Positions 17,930-27,566 of a DNA stretch of 64,000 bases are shown piece by piece. The DNA is from Bacteroidota bacterium (GTDB taxonomy: Bacteria; Bacteroidota; Bacteroidia; Bacteroidales; F082). Each line of letters starts with the position of its first letter. The first letter of the stretch is position 1. Under the pieces are notes generated by a model that was given only the letters and a program-made list of their open reading frames with translations, was not told the DNA's origin and made no database searches. The stretch is from the NCBI GenBank assembly GCA_018830105.1, contig JAHJTC010000008.1, forward strand, positions 1 through 64,000, read 5' to 3'. The position numbers and the translations under genes are program-made.

Positions 17930-19512
17930 CGGTAATCAATTTTATAGTGAGTAACAGTTTGGTTATTGAGCAGTGTTTTTTTGTGGCAATCACCACAAGC
18001 CAGGTTTTGATGGGCACCATCGAGCACAAAACGGTTTTTGCTGTGGTCAAAAAGCAATGGATCCCAACTTTGTGCACTATGACAAGTTGTGCATGAATTC
18101 GCATTGGGTGCCTCTTGATCAAATTGTCCGGCATGCGGATCAGTATGACAGGTTTTACAGTCTTGCTTGGTCTGGTTAAAAATATGCTCTTTTTGATTGG
18201 TAATCGGGTTGGGTTTGATATGGCATTCGCGACATTCGAGGCTGGCATGCTCGCCTTCAAGCTGATATCCCGTGAGCTCATGGTCGAATGTTATTTGCTG
18301 CCAGCTTTGTTCACTATGGCAGGATTTGCAATCATTTTCGGGATAATACTTCGGACTGATCGCAGGTTTGTGGGGATCCTGATGGCAATCAACACAAAAC
18401 TCGCCAATATTCCGGAAATGCCATTGATCATCGCTCAGGTGGCATTCAAAACAAGGGGTAGCAAGATGAGCACCCTGCAAGGCAAATGCGGCCTGCTGAT
18501 GTTGCTCAATCCCGAAATTACTGGGCGTAAAACCTGCCGTTGTATGGCAGTCAATACAATCCGAATTAAAATTGGTGGCTGTAAATTCAGCCTGATGATA
18601 ATCGGTATGGCAGTCCATGCAGCGGTTGTGAGGCAATGGATCAGTATAACTGTTTTTATGACACGCCTCGCAACTCAGGCCTTGATGACGTCCTGTGAGC
18701 GGATACTGCGTTGCATTGTGGTCAAAGCTGCTTAATCCTTTTATCTGTTTAAAGGAGTTTTCGCTATGGCATTTCTTACAATCGTTTCCAAATTTTCCGT
18801 TATGGACATCTTCGTGGCAGGCAATACAGCTCTGGTGATCAACTGGTTTAAATAATTGATAATCGCTGTTATTTTGAATTGTTATGGGATGACATTCAAT
18901 ACAATCAACTTCGGTATGCTTCCCCAAAAGTGGAAATTGCGTTTCCTGGTGATCGAAAGCAGAAGTAGGCTTAAAAGCTTTATAATCGTGGCATTGTAAG
19001 CAATCATTCGGCAAACTTTGCTGGTGATAGTCAGCATGGCAATTCAGGCAATCTGTTGACAAACCCAGGTAGGAAAACTGTTTTTCCCTAATATTCTGAT
19101 CGGTAATAAAGTCTTTAGTATGACATGATTTACAGCTTGTTTCGGCATGTTGCCCCTGCAATTCGTATCCGGTAAGATCATGATTAAAAGTGGTGGTATC
19201 CCAATTTATAATCTTAAACTTCCTGCCGTGATGATCGCTATGGCAGGCAATACACGCCTCCTTTTTTACTTCTTCAGAAGCATGATATCCCTTATTTTGA
19301 GTTATCCTTTCGTTAAGCAACTTATGGCAGTCCAGGCAAAGCTGGTCGGATACTTTTTTCCCCAATTCATGACAAAGCGTGCAATTGCTCAGCCCCTCCA
19401 GGTGGGCATGAGGTTCGGCGAGGTCGCCCGGCGACAGTTGAGCCTGCAAACTAAGCTGTGAACCGATTACAATCAGCAGAAAAACTACTATGCTTTTTAG
19501 ATAACTGTTCAT
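17911..19512 (-). CDS. 20-haem c-type cytochrome, exported
   Basis: A 533-residue exported protein with signal peptide ending LSLQAQ at about residue 25 and 20 CxxCH motifs by my count; the last one, CEACH, is immediately followed by the stop codon. The repeated unit pattern is FDH, LxGxH, then CxxCH, as in decahaem and multihaem electron carriers. No membrane anchor is seen. It would be the periplasmic carrier taking electrons from the membrane oxidoreductase encoded one base upstream and passing them to the 34-haem protein encoded downstream, whose start codon it overlaps. Direction of electron flow is inferred. Confidence 0.93.
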   Translation of the reverse strand: MNSYLKSIVVFLLIVIGSQLSLQAQLSPGDLAEPHAHLEGLSNCTLCHELGKKVSDQLCLDCHKLLNERITQNKGYHASEEVKKEACIACHSDHHGRKFKIINWDTTTFNHDLTGYELQGQHAETSCKSCHTKDFITDQNIREKQFSYLGLSTDCLNCHADYHQQSLPNDCLQCHDYKAFKPTSAFDHQETQFPLLGKHTEVDCIECHPITIQNNSDYQLFKPVDHQSCIACHEDVHNGKFGNDCKKCHSENSFKQIKGLSSFDHNATQYPLTGRHQGLSCEACHKNSYTDPLPHNRCMDCHTDYHQAEFTATNFNSDCIDCHTTAGFTPSNFGIEQHQQAAFALQGAHLATPCFECHLSDDQWHFRNIGEFCVDCHQDPHKPAISPKYYPENDCKSCHSEQSWQQITFDHELTGYQLEGEHASLECRECHIKPNPITNQKEHIFNQTKQDCKTCHTDPHAGQFDQEAPNANSCTTCHSAQSWDPLLFDHSKNRFVLDGAHQNLACGDCHKKTLLNNQTVTHYKIDYRCEACH

Positions 19513-19513
19513 T

Positions 19514-20854
19514 TTAATGTTTTAACAAGGCTTCTCCGAATTTTTTAGTAATTGTAATTCCGGCATTTTCAAGAAATTTTGAAGGCAGTTCTCCACCGGC
19601 AAAAATGTAAACCAGATCATTAGCTTGTTGATATTGATCACCATCAACCTCTATTGTTATGGCCTCATCTTCAATAGCCAGCAAGTTAGAATTGAACAAC
19701 ACCTTCAGTTTTCCTTGTGCTATTGCCGCTTCAACCCGTTCCTGATTTTTAGGTTTAATCCGCTGAAAACCATCCCTGCGATAGGATAGCATCACTTCAT
19801 TTTGATCGCACAACAGCAAAGCCGATTCCACTGCCGAATCTCCTCCTCCAACCACACAAATTTTCTTATTGCTAATATCTTCCGGTTCGAGCAGGCGATA
19901 GGCCACATTCTGACTGTTTTCGCCGGGGATACCGAGCTTTCGAGGTGTCCCTCTTCTGCCGATAGCAATCAGTACTTTGGCAGAGGTTAAGGTTTCGCCC
20001 TGAGCCGTTACCACTTCAAAATAGTTCTCCTTCTTCTCTATTTTTTCAATTTTGGTTTGTTCTTTTATGGCCAAACCATTTTTATTAAGCGCTTCATTCC
20101 AAATAGTTAGCAGCTCCTGCTTGTTGGTTTCAAACAACTTAACTTTACCATATAGCGGCAAATTCATCGCCGAAGTCATTACTATTTTTGATCGTGGAAA
20201 AGTAAATACAGTCCCGCCTAGCGTATCCTGATCAACAGTTAAAGCATTTATTCCCAGTTTTTTGGCTGTTAGGCATGCGGAAATGCCAGCAGGTCCAGCC
20301 CCTATTATAATAAGGTCATAAGTAGCACCATGATTTTTGTGGAGCTGTTGCGTAAGATTTTCCACAGCTTGTTTGCCCTGCTCCACAGCATTTTTGATGA
20401 GTCCCATGCCCCCTAATTCTCCCGCAATATAAATTCCCGGCACATTGCTCTCAAAATATTGATTAACATGTGGCAGATCCACACCTCTTGTTGCTGTACC
20501 AATGTGTAGCGTGATGGCCTCTGTTGGGCAGGCATGGAAGCAGGCGCCGTGTCCGATGCAGCGTGAAGCATTAATGGTAGTGGCCCTGCCATTCATAATG
20601 CCAATGATGTCTTTTTCGGGACAAGCCGAAATACAGGCACCGCTTTGAATACACTTGTTTGGGTTGATCACAGGATGAAGCGAAACAGGTTCGTATAAGC
20701 CCGATTCGCGTGCCTGCTCAATCTTTTGGCCTACCAGTCGGGATTGCCTTCTGAGCTTTAGAACATAGATCAGAATGATAAGGCCAAAAAGCAAAAAAAC
20801 AGCGCCATAAATCAGGACTTGCTCTGCAAAAACTATATTTATTAAAATATCCAT
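19514..20854 (-). CDS. Membrane-anchored Fe-S / NAD(P)-FAD oxidoreductase
   Basis: The start at 20854 (MDILINIVFAEQ) is preferred over an upstream one because it leaves a clean N-terminal membrane anchor (about residues 10-30) and a short 13-base overlap with the gene before it. A ferredoxin-like domain follows, with two cluster motifs, CIQSGACISACP and CIGHGACFHACP; each lacks the second Cys of the usual CxxCxxCxxxCP. The remainder is a thioredoxin-reductase-like flavoprotein: FAD-binding IIIGAGPAGISACL, NAD(P)-binding CVVGGGDSAVESALLL, and a final AGGELPSKFL. The CxxC redox pair of true thioredoxin reductase is absent. It probably transfers electrons between a cytoplasmic donor and the membrane cytochrome chain. 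Confidence 0.8.
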   Translation of the reverse strand: MDILINIVFAEQVLIYGAVFLLFGLIILIYVLKLRRQSRLVGQKIEQARESGLYEPVSLHPVINPNKCIQSGACISACPEKDIIGIMNGRATTINASRCIGHGACFHACPTEAITLHIGTATRGVDLPHVNQYFESNVPGIYIAGELGGMGLIKNAVEQGKQAVENLTQQLHKNHGATYDLIIIGAGPAGISACLTAKKLGINALTVDQDTLGGTVFTFPRSKIVMTSAMNLPLYGKVKLFETNKQELLTIWNEALNKNGLAIKEQTKIEKIEKKENYFEVVTAQGETLTSAKVLIAIGRRGTPRKLGIPGENSQNVAYRLLEPEDISNKKICVVGGGDSAVESALLLCDQNEVMLSYRRDGFQRIKPKNQERVEAAIAQGKLKVLFNSNLLAIEDEAITIEVDGDQYQQANDLVYIFAGGELPSKFLENAGITITKKFGEALLKH

Positions 20855-21684
20855 GTGTATCCGAATAATAGGGCAACAATGATGTGTATAATCATGATAA
20901 TCAACATTAAAAGCGCAAAGGGCAAATGAGCCACATGCCAATAGCGAAAAAGATTTTGCATCATTTCAAGTCGCTTTATCCTTCTGCCAAAAGCTAAATT
21001 GCGTTTTAATATCGCAACAATTTCTGATCTGTTTTCAGCTGGAACACCAGCATCTTTCAGATGGCTGGCAACCGTGCCAAGCTTAACAGGCTTCACATCG
21101 TCTTGAGTATCCTGGTTTGGAAAAGATAAAGCCTGCAATTCTGCTGTGATTGATTTACGGAGCTCTTCATCGGTAATTAAATGCTGCAGGGTTTGCTCCG
21201 ACTCCTTAAGTAAATTTTGAATATCAGTACGCGACATCATTCTGCCTTCGATGGTGTGGGGAATCTGCAAATAGATATATCTGCCCAAAATACCGCTTAA
21301 AAAAACAGCTACCATACTCCAGAAACTAATAGCTACAAGACCTCCGAACTTGAACGCCGTATGAAAAAGCACCAATATCGGCCCCAGGGTACACATAAAA
21401 ATATGAAATTCGAGCCAGTATTTAAGCAATCCTATTCGACGCAGCATTTTGAGCCTTTTCCGCATCATATACGACCCAACACCGATGATCATCAACAACG
21501 ACCCAATGATCCCCAATCCATGACCCAGCGCACCACTGGGTTTAAAATCCCCGTGCAAGTCATGAAAAAATCTCGACTCAAGCGGTGTCATATAATAATC
21601 ATACGCCACTAAAGCAATCCATGCTGTTATCACAACCGTTATAAGTACGTAAGTGAGATTTATAACAGTTCTAAAATGTCCCAT
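20842..21684 (-). CDS. Multi-His membrane protein, putative cytochrome b of the conduit operon
   Basis: A 280-residue membrane protein with TM segments at about 9-29, 54-73, 88-107, 112-131 and 255-278. Candidate haem-ligand His residues lie in or beside membrane spans: HGLGIIG (TM2), EFHIFMCTLG and VLFHTAFKFG (TM3), and WHVAHLPFALL then IHIIVALLFG in the last span. A soluble helical region of about 110 residues separates TM4 and TM5. I do not recognise a named family. As first gene of the operon it is the likely quinone-reactive or flavoprotein-docking membrane subunit that passes electrons to the periplasmic cytochromes. Confidence 0.65.
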   Translation of the reverse strand: MGHFRTVINLTYVLITVVITAWIALVAYDYYMTPLESRFFHDLHGDFKPSGALGHGLGIIGSLLMIIGVGSYMMRKRLKMLRRIGLLKYWLEFHIFMCTLGPILVLFHTAFKFGGLVAISFWSMVAVFLSGILGRYIYLQIPHTIEGRMMSRTDIQNLLKESEQTLQHLITDEELRKSITAELQALSFPNQDTQDDVKPVKLGTVASHLKDAGVPAENRSEIVAILKRNLAFGRRIKRLEMMQNLFRYWHVAHLPFALLMLIIMIIHIIVALLFGYTWIF

Positions 21685-22042
21685 AGCTGTGGTTGTTTTG
21701 TGCTACTTTAAACCTTAAAATTAATGAACATAACCTTTAACTTATAAGGAAAGAATCCCGGAAGCAGGTACCGCAAACAACCAAATAAAATTAAACAACT
21801 GTATTTATCTGATAGTTAATTATTTAAAACATTTTTGGTGAAGCTTCGAATCTTAAGATTGTATTAAAGCATGGGCAATTTAGAATGTTTCTAAATAGAA
21901 TTTTTACTTGTTTTTAAGCAAATTAAAAGAAATCTAAAGGAAGATTACCGATTTTCTGAGCTATTTTTGCATGATACATCTATCAATATTTCTGGTAGAT
22001 CACCAAGAGAAGACCACTAATTACAATAGATCAAACCAAATT
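21685..22042. other. Divergent intergenic region between the conduit and RND efflux operons
   Basis: The interval is AT-rich and has no coding frame. On the + strand TATTTTTG at 21962-21969 fits the -7 box; transcription from about 21976 supports starting the RND gene at 22043. No clear -7 box was found on the minus strand for the conduit operon. Confidence 0.5.
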
Positions 22043-25000
22043 ATGCTACACAGGATTATTGACTTAAGCCTGAAAAACAAACTCATTGTTTTACTCCTCA
22101 CCGCCACCATGGCTGGTTTCGGGCTATTTTCGCTTACCCATATTCCCATTGGTGCCGTTCCTGATGTTACCAATAATCAGGTGCAGGTAATCACCACTTC
22201 CCGAAATCTTTCTACCCTGGATGTAGAACGTTTTATCACTTATCCCGTAGAACTGTCCATGGCCAATTTGCCCGGCCTGGTGGAGATTCGCTCCATTTCC
22301 AAGTTTGGATTATCGGTAGTTACGCTGGTTTTTGAGGACAATATGGGAACCTATTTGCCCCGGCAATTGATTACTGAACAACTTGAAGTTGCCGCTGAAA
22401 ATATTCCGGCAGGTTTTGGCAAACCTTTTATGGGGCCTATCTCAACAGGCCTTGGTGAGATTTATCAATACATCATAGAAGTAGAACCGGCTTACAAAGA
22501 CGTTTATTCGGTAAGCGAACTGCGAACCATTCAGGACTGGATTGTGCGCCGGCAGCTGTCAGGAATTCCGGGCGTAGTGGAAGTGAATACCTGGGGCGGT
22601 TTTCTCAAACAATATGAAGTGGCCGTTAATCCCGAGGTGCTCCACGCCATGGACATCAGCATTGGTGAGGTTTACAGCGCCCTCGAAACCAATAACTCCG
22701 TGGTGGGAGGCGGTTATATCGAAAAACAAAACCAGAGTTATTTCATCCGGGGCGAGGGTTTGGCAACTTCGGTCGAAGATCTTGAAAACATTGTGGTGCG
22801 CAACAGAGATGGCGTGATTATTCGTGTGCAAGATATTGCTAATGTGCAATTTGGACATGCCACCCGCTTTGGTGCCATCACAGCCAATGGCGAGGGCGAA
22901 AAAGTACTTGGGCAGGTGATGATGCTTAAGGGTGCCAATTCAGATGAAGTGATCAGGGATGTAAAAGAACGTGTTGCAGAAGTACAGAAGAGTCTGCCCG
23001 AAGGCATACACATCAACGGCTTTCTGGAGCGCAGCGCCCTGATCAAAAAGACCACCAATACCATTGCCGAAAACCTGATCCTGGGCTGTTTGATCGTGAT
23101 TTTTGTGGTGGTGTTGCTCCTCGGCAATATGCGATCCGGACTGGTCGTAGCCTCCGTAATTCCGCTCAGTCTGCTCTTTGCCCTCAGCATGATGTACCTT
23201 TTTGATGTGGATGCCAACCTAATGAGCCTCGGTGCCATCGACTTCGGGATTATCATCGATGGAGCGGTGATCATTGTTGAATTTATCGCGTTTCAGATCA
23301 GTCGAAACAGAGACAAAATATTGAAAACAAGCGGTATAGAACAGCAGCAGCTGATTGACAAAATCACGCTGGAAGGAGCAGGTAAATTAACCCGCTCAGC
23401 GCTTTTTGGCCAATTGATCATCATCATCGTATTCATTCCCATTTTATCCTTATCAGGAATCGAAGGGAAGATGTTTACACCTATGGCACAGGTATTTACC
23501 TTTGCCTTGCTGGGAACGATGTTTTTGGGCTTCACCTATGTGCCCGTGATGTCGTCGCTCTTCCTAAAGCCACCAAAAAAACAAAAGAATATTTCCACAC
23601 ACTTGATCGGATTCCTGAATAGATTATACGAACCTTCGATCAGCTGGGCGCTTTCGCACAAAAAATTCGTCTTGAGCGCTACTGTACTGTTGCTGGCAGT
23701 TTCTATCTTTATCTTCAGCAGGATGGGCGGAGAGTTTATTCCCACGCTGGATGAAGGCGATTTCGTGATTCAACCGGTGCTGAAAACAGGTACCACACTC
23801 AGCAGCACCATTGCCCTTACCACAAGGATGGAAGAAATCCTGAAAACATTTCCCGAAGTAAAACAGGTTGTTAGCCGTATTGGCGCAGCCGAAGTGCCCA
23901 CCGATCCCATGTCGATGGAGGAGAGTGATATCATCATCACCCTTAAACCGCCATCCGAATGGGTTACGGCTAGCAGCAAGGATGAATTGGCCAATCGTTT
24001 TAAGGAGGCGCTTTCGGTTATTCCGGGAATTGACTATGAATTTACGCAGCCCATCGAGATGCGTTTCAATGAGCTGATCACCGGCACAAGAGCCGATGTG
24101 GCCATTAAGATTTTTGGTGAAGACCTCAGTCAGCTCAATCAACTGGCGCAACAGATCAAAACCCTGATTTCGCCTGTGGAAGGCGCCTCGGATGTGGTGG
24201 TCGAAAAAGTGGCAGGATTACCTGAAATGACAGTAAAGTACGACCTCAACAAACTGGCAATTTACGGCTTAACGGTTGACGATGTAAATCGCGTGATTTC
24301 GATGGCTTTTGCCGGGCTGAAGGCAGGCGAAATCTTTGAAGGCGAAAAACGCTTCGATCTGGTGATCCGCTACCAAAATGATTACAGAAACGATATTGAG
24401 AACCTGCGCAATACCTTCATCCCTATGCCCGACGGACATCAGGTGCCGCTGCGCGAAGTGGCTGAGGTGAACTTTTCGAAAGGACCGGCCAAAATCTCCC
24501 GCGACGACACCCGCAGACGTATTGTGGTTGGGGTGAACGTGCGTGGCAGAGATATGGAATCGGTGGTTGACGATGTGCGTGCTTTAATTGATCAGCATAT
24601 CGATCTGCCGGCAGGTTATGCCATCACCTATGGCGGACAGTTCGAAAATCTGCGCTCGGCGCGTAACCGCCTGATGATAGCTGTTCCTATTGCTTTGTTG
24701 CTCATCTTTGTGTTGTTGCATCTGGCATTTAATTCGTTGCGTGAGGCACTGCTTGTTTACACTGCCATTCCGCTCTCGGCAGTTGGTGGCATTTTGCTGC
24801 TCTATTTCCGCGATATGCCCTTTAGCATCTCAGCCGGAATTGGCTTTATCGCGCTCTTTGGTATTGCCGTGCTTAATGGCATTGTGCTTATCGAACATTT
24901 TAAAGAATTGCAAAAAGACAGCAGCATCAAATCTGTGCGGGAACTGATCATCAAAGGCACCTCCGAACGCTTGCGGCCAGTGCTGTTAACGGCTTCGGCT

Positions 25001-26368
25001 GCAGCACTTGGTTTTTTGCCCATGGCGATTTCCACCTCAGCCGGAGCCGAAGTGCAGCGTCCGCTGGCAACAGTAGTCGTTGGAGGCTTGATCACGGCTA
25101 CATTACTCACGCTCATCGTTTTGCCTGTGTTATTTTGTCTTTTTGAACGCAAAAAAATTGAACTTCCTGCGATGAAAAATTCTGCGATAGTGCTTTTACT
25201 GGTATCCTTATTTGCTTTTCCCTGGCAGGCTATGAGCCAGGAAAAGATCAGCCTGGAACAAGCCATGCAAAAAAGCCTGGAACGGCATGCCGGATTAAAA
25301 GCTGCCACGCTGAGCATAGAGCAGGCCAAACTGGGCAAAACAGCAGCTTTTGATTTCCCAAAAACAGCCGTTTATTACAATTTTGATGAAAACAATATGG
25401 CTGATAACGGACTGCCGCTCAAGATATGGGGCATTCAGCAGAGCTTTGCTTTTCCGGGTGTTTATGCCGGCAAGAACAAGCTCGCCGGACTGGAAACCGA
25501 CAGGCGTGTAATGACGTTTGAGCTCACTAAAAAACGACTTCAAAAAGAGGTTTCGCTGGCCTATTACGACCTCAGCTATCAATTGGAGTTGCAACGCCAT
25601 TTTCATCAGCTCGACAGCTTGTATCAGCGATTACAGCAGGCAGTAAAACGACGCGTTGAAAGTGGCGAGCGGCCAAGGATAGAACTGCTGCAGGCACGTG
25701 CCAGCCGCTCCGAAATAGAAAACCAGCTTCAACGGATCAACAAAAACCTCAAACTGGCTCAGCAGCAACTGGCTTCGCTTATGCAAACCGATACCTTGTA
25801 TCTGCCGGTTACCGCAGCATATAAACCAATTGTTCAAGTCGATTCTATCCGGTCGGCTTCCTGGTTTGGCTTGCTCGAAAAAGACCTGCGCATCAGTGAG
25901 CAGCAGCACAAAATCAGCCGCCGGCAGATGCTTCCTGACCTGCAGCTGGAGTATTTTACCGGAACAAATGCCGGCGCAAATTCCAAAGTTTACAATGGAT
26001 TTCAGGTTGGTATCGAAGTTCCCTTGCTTTTCTTCGGACAGCATGCCCAAAACAAATCTGCCCGTATCCAAACTGAAATTCTGGCAGCAGAACAGGAACG
26101 CTTGAAATTTGCCTGGAAACAGGAGCTGGATCAGCTTTACAGTCAGCTGGCACAAGCTGCCGTGAACCTCGACAGCTACGCCAACGAATGGCAGCCGCTG
26201 GCCAACGAACTGCAAACCACGGCCGTGAAAAGTCTGGAGCAGGGTGAAATCAGCCTGCTCGCCTATTTACAGTTGATGCGCGAGGCTATCCGCATCCGTC
26301 AAAGCCAGCTCGAATGGCTTCATGAATACAATCGTATTGTTTTATCAATCAATTATTTTACACCATAG
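22043..26368 (+). CDS. CusA/CzcA heavy-metal RND pump fused to a TolC-like outer-membrane factor
   Basis: The first about 1,040 residues are a heavy-metal RND transporter: LSLKNKLIVLLL in TM1, the periplasmic porter start IPIGAVPDVTNNQVQV, the TM4 proton-relay region with SLGAIDFGIIIDGAVIIVE, and 12 TM segments in two halves. The remaining about 400 residues begin with a leader-like segment (MKNSAIVLLLVSLFAFPWQA) and run as a TolC/CzcC-type coiled-coil protein with two long helical hairpins. Such A-C fusions are known in Bacteroidota. The start at 22043 (MLHRIIDLSLKNK) is chosen over 21971 from family alignment and the promoter position. Substrate is probably a monovalent or divalent metal ion, not resolvable here. 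Confidence 0.92.
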   Translation: MLHRIIDLSLKNKLIVLLLTATMAGFGLFSLTHIPIGAVPDVTNNQVQVITTSRNLSTLDVERFITYPVELSMANLPGLVEIRSISKFGLSVVTLVFEDNMGTYLPRQLITEQLEVAAENIPAGFGKPFMGPISTGLGEIYQYIIEVEPAYKDVYSVSELRTIQDWIVRRQLSGIPGVVEVNTWGGFLKQYEVAVNPEVLHAMDISIGEVYSALETNNSVVGGGYIEKQNQSYFIRGEGLATSVEDLENIVVRNRDGVIIRVQDIANVQFGHATRFGAITANGEGEKVLGQVMMLKGANSDEVIRDVKERVAEVQKSLPEGIHINGFLERSALIKKTTNTIAENLILGCLIVIFVVVLLLGNMRSGLVVASVIPLSLLFALSMMYLFDVDANLMSLGAIDFGIIIDGAVIIVEFIAFQISRNRDKILKTSGIEQQQLIDKITLEGAGKLTRSALFGQLIIIIVFIPILSLSGIEGKMFTPMAQVFTFALLGTMFLGFTYVPVMSSLFLKPPKKQKNISTHLIGFLNRLYEPSISWALSHKKFVLSATVLLLAVSIFIFSRMGGEFIPTLDEGDFVIQPVLKTGTTLSSTIALTTRMEEILKTFPEVKQVVSRIGAAEVPTDPMSMEESDIIITLKPPSEWVTASSKDELANRFKEALSVIPGIDYEFTQPIEMRFNELITGTRADVAIKIFGEDLSQLNQLAQQIKTLISPVEGASDVVVEKVAGLPEMTVKYDLNKLAIYGLTVDDVNRVISMAFAGLKAGEIFEGEKRFDLVIRYQNDYRNDIENLRNTFIPMPDGHQVPLREVAEVNFSKGPAKISRDDTRRRIVVGVNVRGRDMESVVDDVRALIDQHIDLPAGYAITYGGQFENLRSARNRLMIAVPIALLLIFVLLHLAFNSLREALLVYTAIPLSAVGGILLLYFRDMPFSISAGIGFIALFGIAVLNGIVLIEHFKELQKDSSIKSVRELIIKGTSERLRPVLLTASAAALGFLPMAISTSAGAEVQRPLATVVVGGLITATLLTLIVLPVLFCLFERKKIELPAMKNSAIVLLLVSLFAFPWQAMSQEKISLEQAMQKSLERHAGLKAATLSIEQAKLGKTAAFDFPKTAVYYNFDENNMADNGLPLKIWGIQQSFAFPGVYAGKNKLAGLETDRRVMTFELTKKRLQKEVSLAYYDLSYQLELQRHFHQLDSLYQRLQQAVKRRVESGERPRIELLQARASRSEIENQLQRINKNLKLAQQQLASLMQTDTLYLPVTAAYKPIVQVDSIRSASWFGLLEKDLRISEQQHKISRRQMLPDLQLEYFTGTNAGANSKVYNGFQVGIEVPLLFFGQHAQNKSARIQTEILAAEQERLKFAWKQELDQLYSQLAQAAVNLDSYANEWQPLANELQTTAVKSLEQGEISLLAYLQLMREAIRIRQSQLEWLHEYNRIVLSINYFTP

Positions 26369-26372
26369 TACA

Positions 26373-27515
26373 ATGAATTTTAAAACGAATAATTTAGCAT
26401 TTTTAGGACTTTGGATTTTAAGCATAACACTCATCTCCTGCGATTCGCAAACCACCGAAATAGCCCTTGCAGAAAATGAATTGATTGAGCTTACAGCCGA
26501 ACAAATCAAGGAAACGAAAGCACAGCTGGGTTCCATCACTTTGAAAAACTTCAGTCAACAAGTGAATGCCAACGGCTACCTCGAAACCTCACCCAATAGC
26601 GAACAGCTGGTGAACAGTTTGAAAGGCGGACGAATCCTTGAGATCAGCGTTGAAACCGGACAAAAAGTTAGCAAAGGCCAAACTTTGGTTAAGCTGGAAA
26701 ACCCCGAATTTGTCGAAATGCAACGCGCCTACCTCGAAGCCGGCTTCGAGGTGAATAAGCTCAGAGAGCAATGGATGCGCAAGAAAAACCTGGCCGTAGA
26801 TCAAATTGCTTCCACCAGCGAACTGCAAATGGCAGAGGCCGCCTACCTTTCGGCAGTGGCAATGCAACAGGCATTGGCCGAAAACCTCAGATTGATCCAG
26901 ATTGATCCTGAAAAGGTTGACGCCCACCAAATCAGCGCAACACTGGCTATCAAAGCATTGATGGACGGACATATTACCGATATCAACTGCCGCAAAGGCC
27001 AGTGGGTCAATCCCGAAGACCAGCTTATGCGTGTGGTTGACCTGAGCAAACTGCGTTTGAAGTTGGATGTTTTTGAAAAAGATGTTCATAAACTGAAGGA
27101 TGAATTACCGCTTATAGCTTATCTGCCTGAGAAAACAAATGCTCCAATTAAGGGAAAAATACAGGCTATCGGGCGCGAGATTGATGCATACAACCGCACG
27201 GTAAAAGTGTTTGCAAGGCTTTCACCCGATACACAAATCCTCTTGATGCCCGGCATGTTTTTACATGCCTATATTCAGCTTGAAAGTGTTCAGAAAAAAG
27301 CACTCCCCGAGACGGCTTTTTTGGAGTCGGATGAAAAAAAATACATCCTTGTACTAAAAAGCGAAGACAATGGCAGCTGGCATTTCGAGAAAAAACTTGC
27401 CCTCACGGGTGATAGTGCAGATGGATTTGTAGAAATCATAAACTTTGATGATTTTGCTGAGGATGCTAAAATACTGACATCTGGTGGTTTTCAGCTGATA
27501 CAGGAAGGAGAGTGA
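26373..27515 (+). CDS. RND efflux periplasmic adaptor (CusB/CzcB-like lipoprotein)
   Basis: The start at 26373 gives a lipoprotein signal with the lipobox LISC at about residue 22. The mature protein has the membrane-fusion plan: a lipoyl half GGRILEISVETGQKVSKGQTLVKLENPEF, a helical hairpin (about 120-180), the second lipoyl half DGHITDINCRKGQWVNPEDQLMRV, a beta-barrel and a C-terminal membrane-proximal domain. It links the inner-membrane pump to its TolC part. The gene starts five bases after the fused pump gene, so the two form one operon. No His- or Met-rich metal-binding tail is visible. Confidence 0.9.
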   Translation: MNFKTNNLAFLGLWILSITLISCDSQTTEIALAENELIELTAEQIKETKAQLGSITLKNFSQQVNANGYLETSPNSEQLVNSLKGGRILEISVETGQKVSKGQTLVKLENPEFVEMQRAYLEAGFEVNKLREQWMRKKNLAVDQIASTSELQMAEAAYLSAVAMQQALAENLRLIQIDPEKVDAHQISATLAIKALMDGHITDINCRKGQWVNPEDQLMRVVDLSKLRLKLDVFEKDVHKLKDELPLIAYLPEKTNAPIKGKIQAIGREIDAYNRTVKVFARLSPDTQILLMPGMFLHAYIQLESVQKKALPETAFLESDEKKYILVLKSEDNGSWHFEKKLALTGDSADGFVEIINFDDFAEDAKILTSGGFQLIQEGE

Positions 27516-27566
27516 TTCCGCATTTAAACAAAATTGCTTTCCGTTGGTTTAAAGAAAAACATCACT

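Noticed and set aside
15353..18735. Many long + strand frames in the multihaem cytochrome region
   Set aside because: They are antisense shadows caused by the repeated CxxCH codons; the minus-strand proteins have signal peptides and 54 haem motifs in total.
20855..20941. The longer N-terminus of the Fe-S/flavin oxidoreductase
   Set aside because: It would overlap the upstream gene by 100 bases and adds a Cys/His-rich segment that is only the other frame of that gene; the start at 20854 gives a clean membrane anchor.
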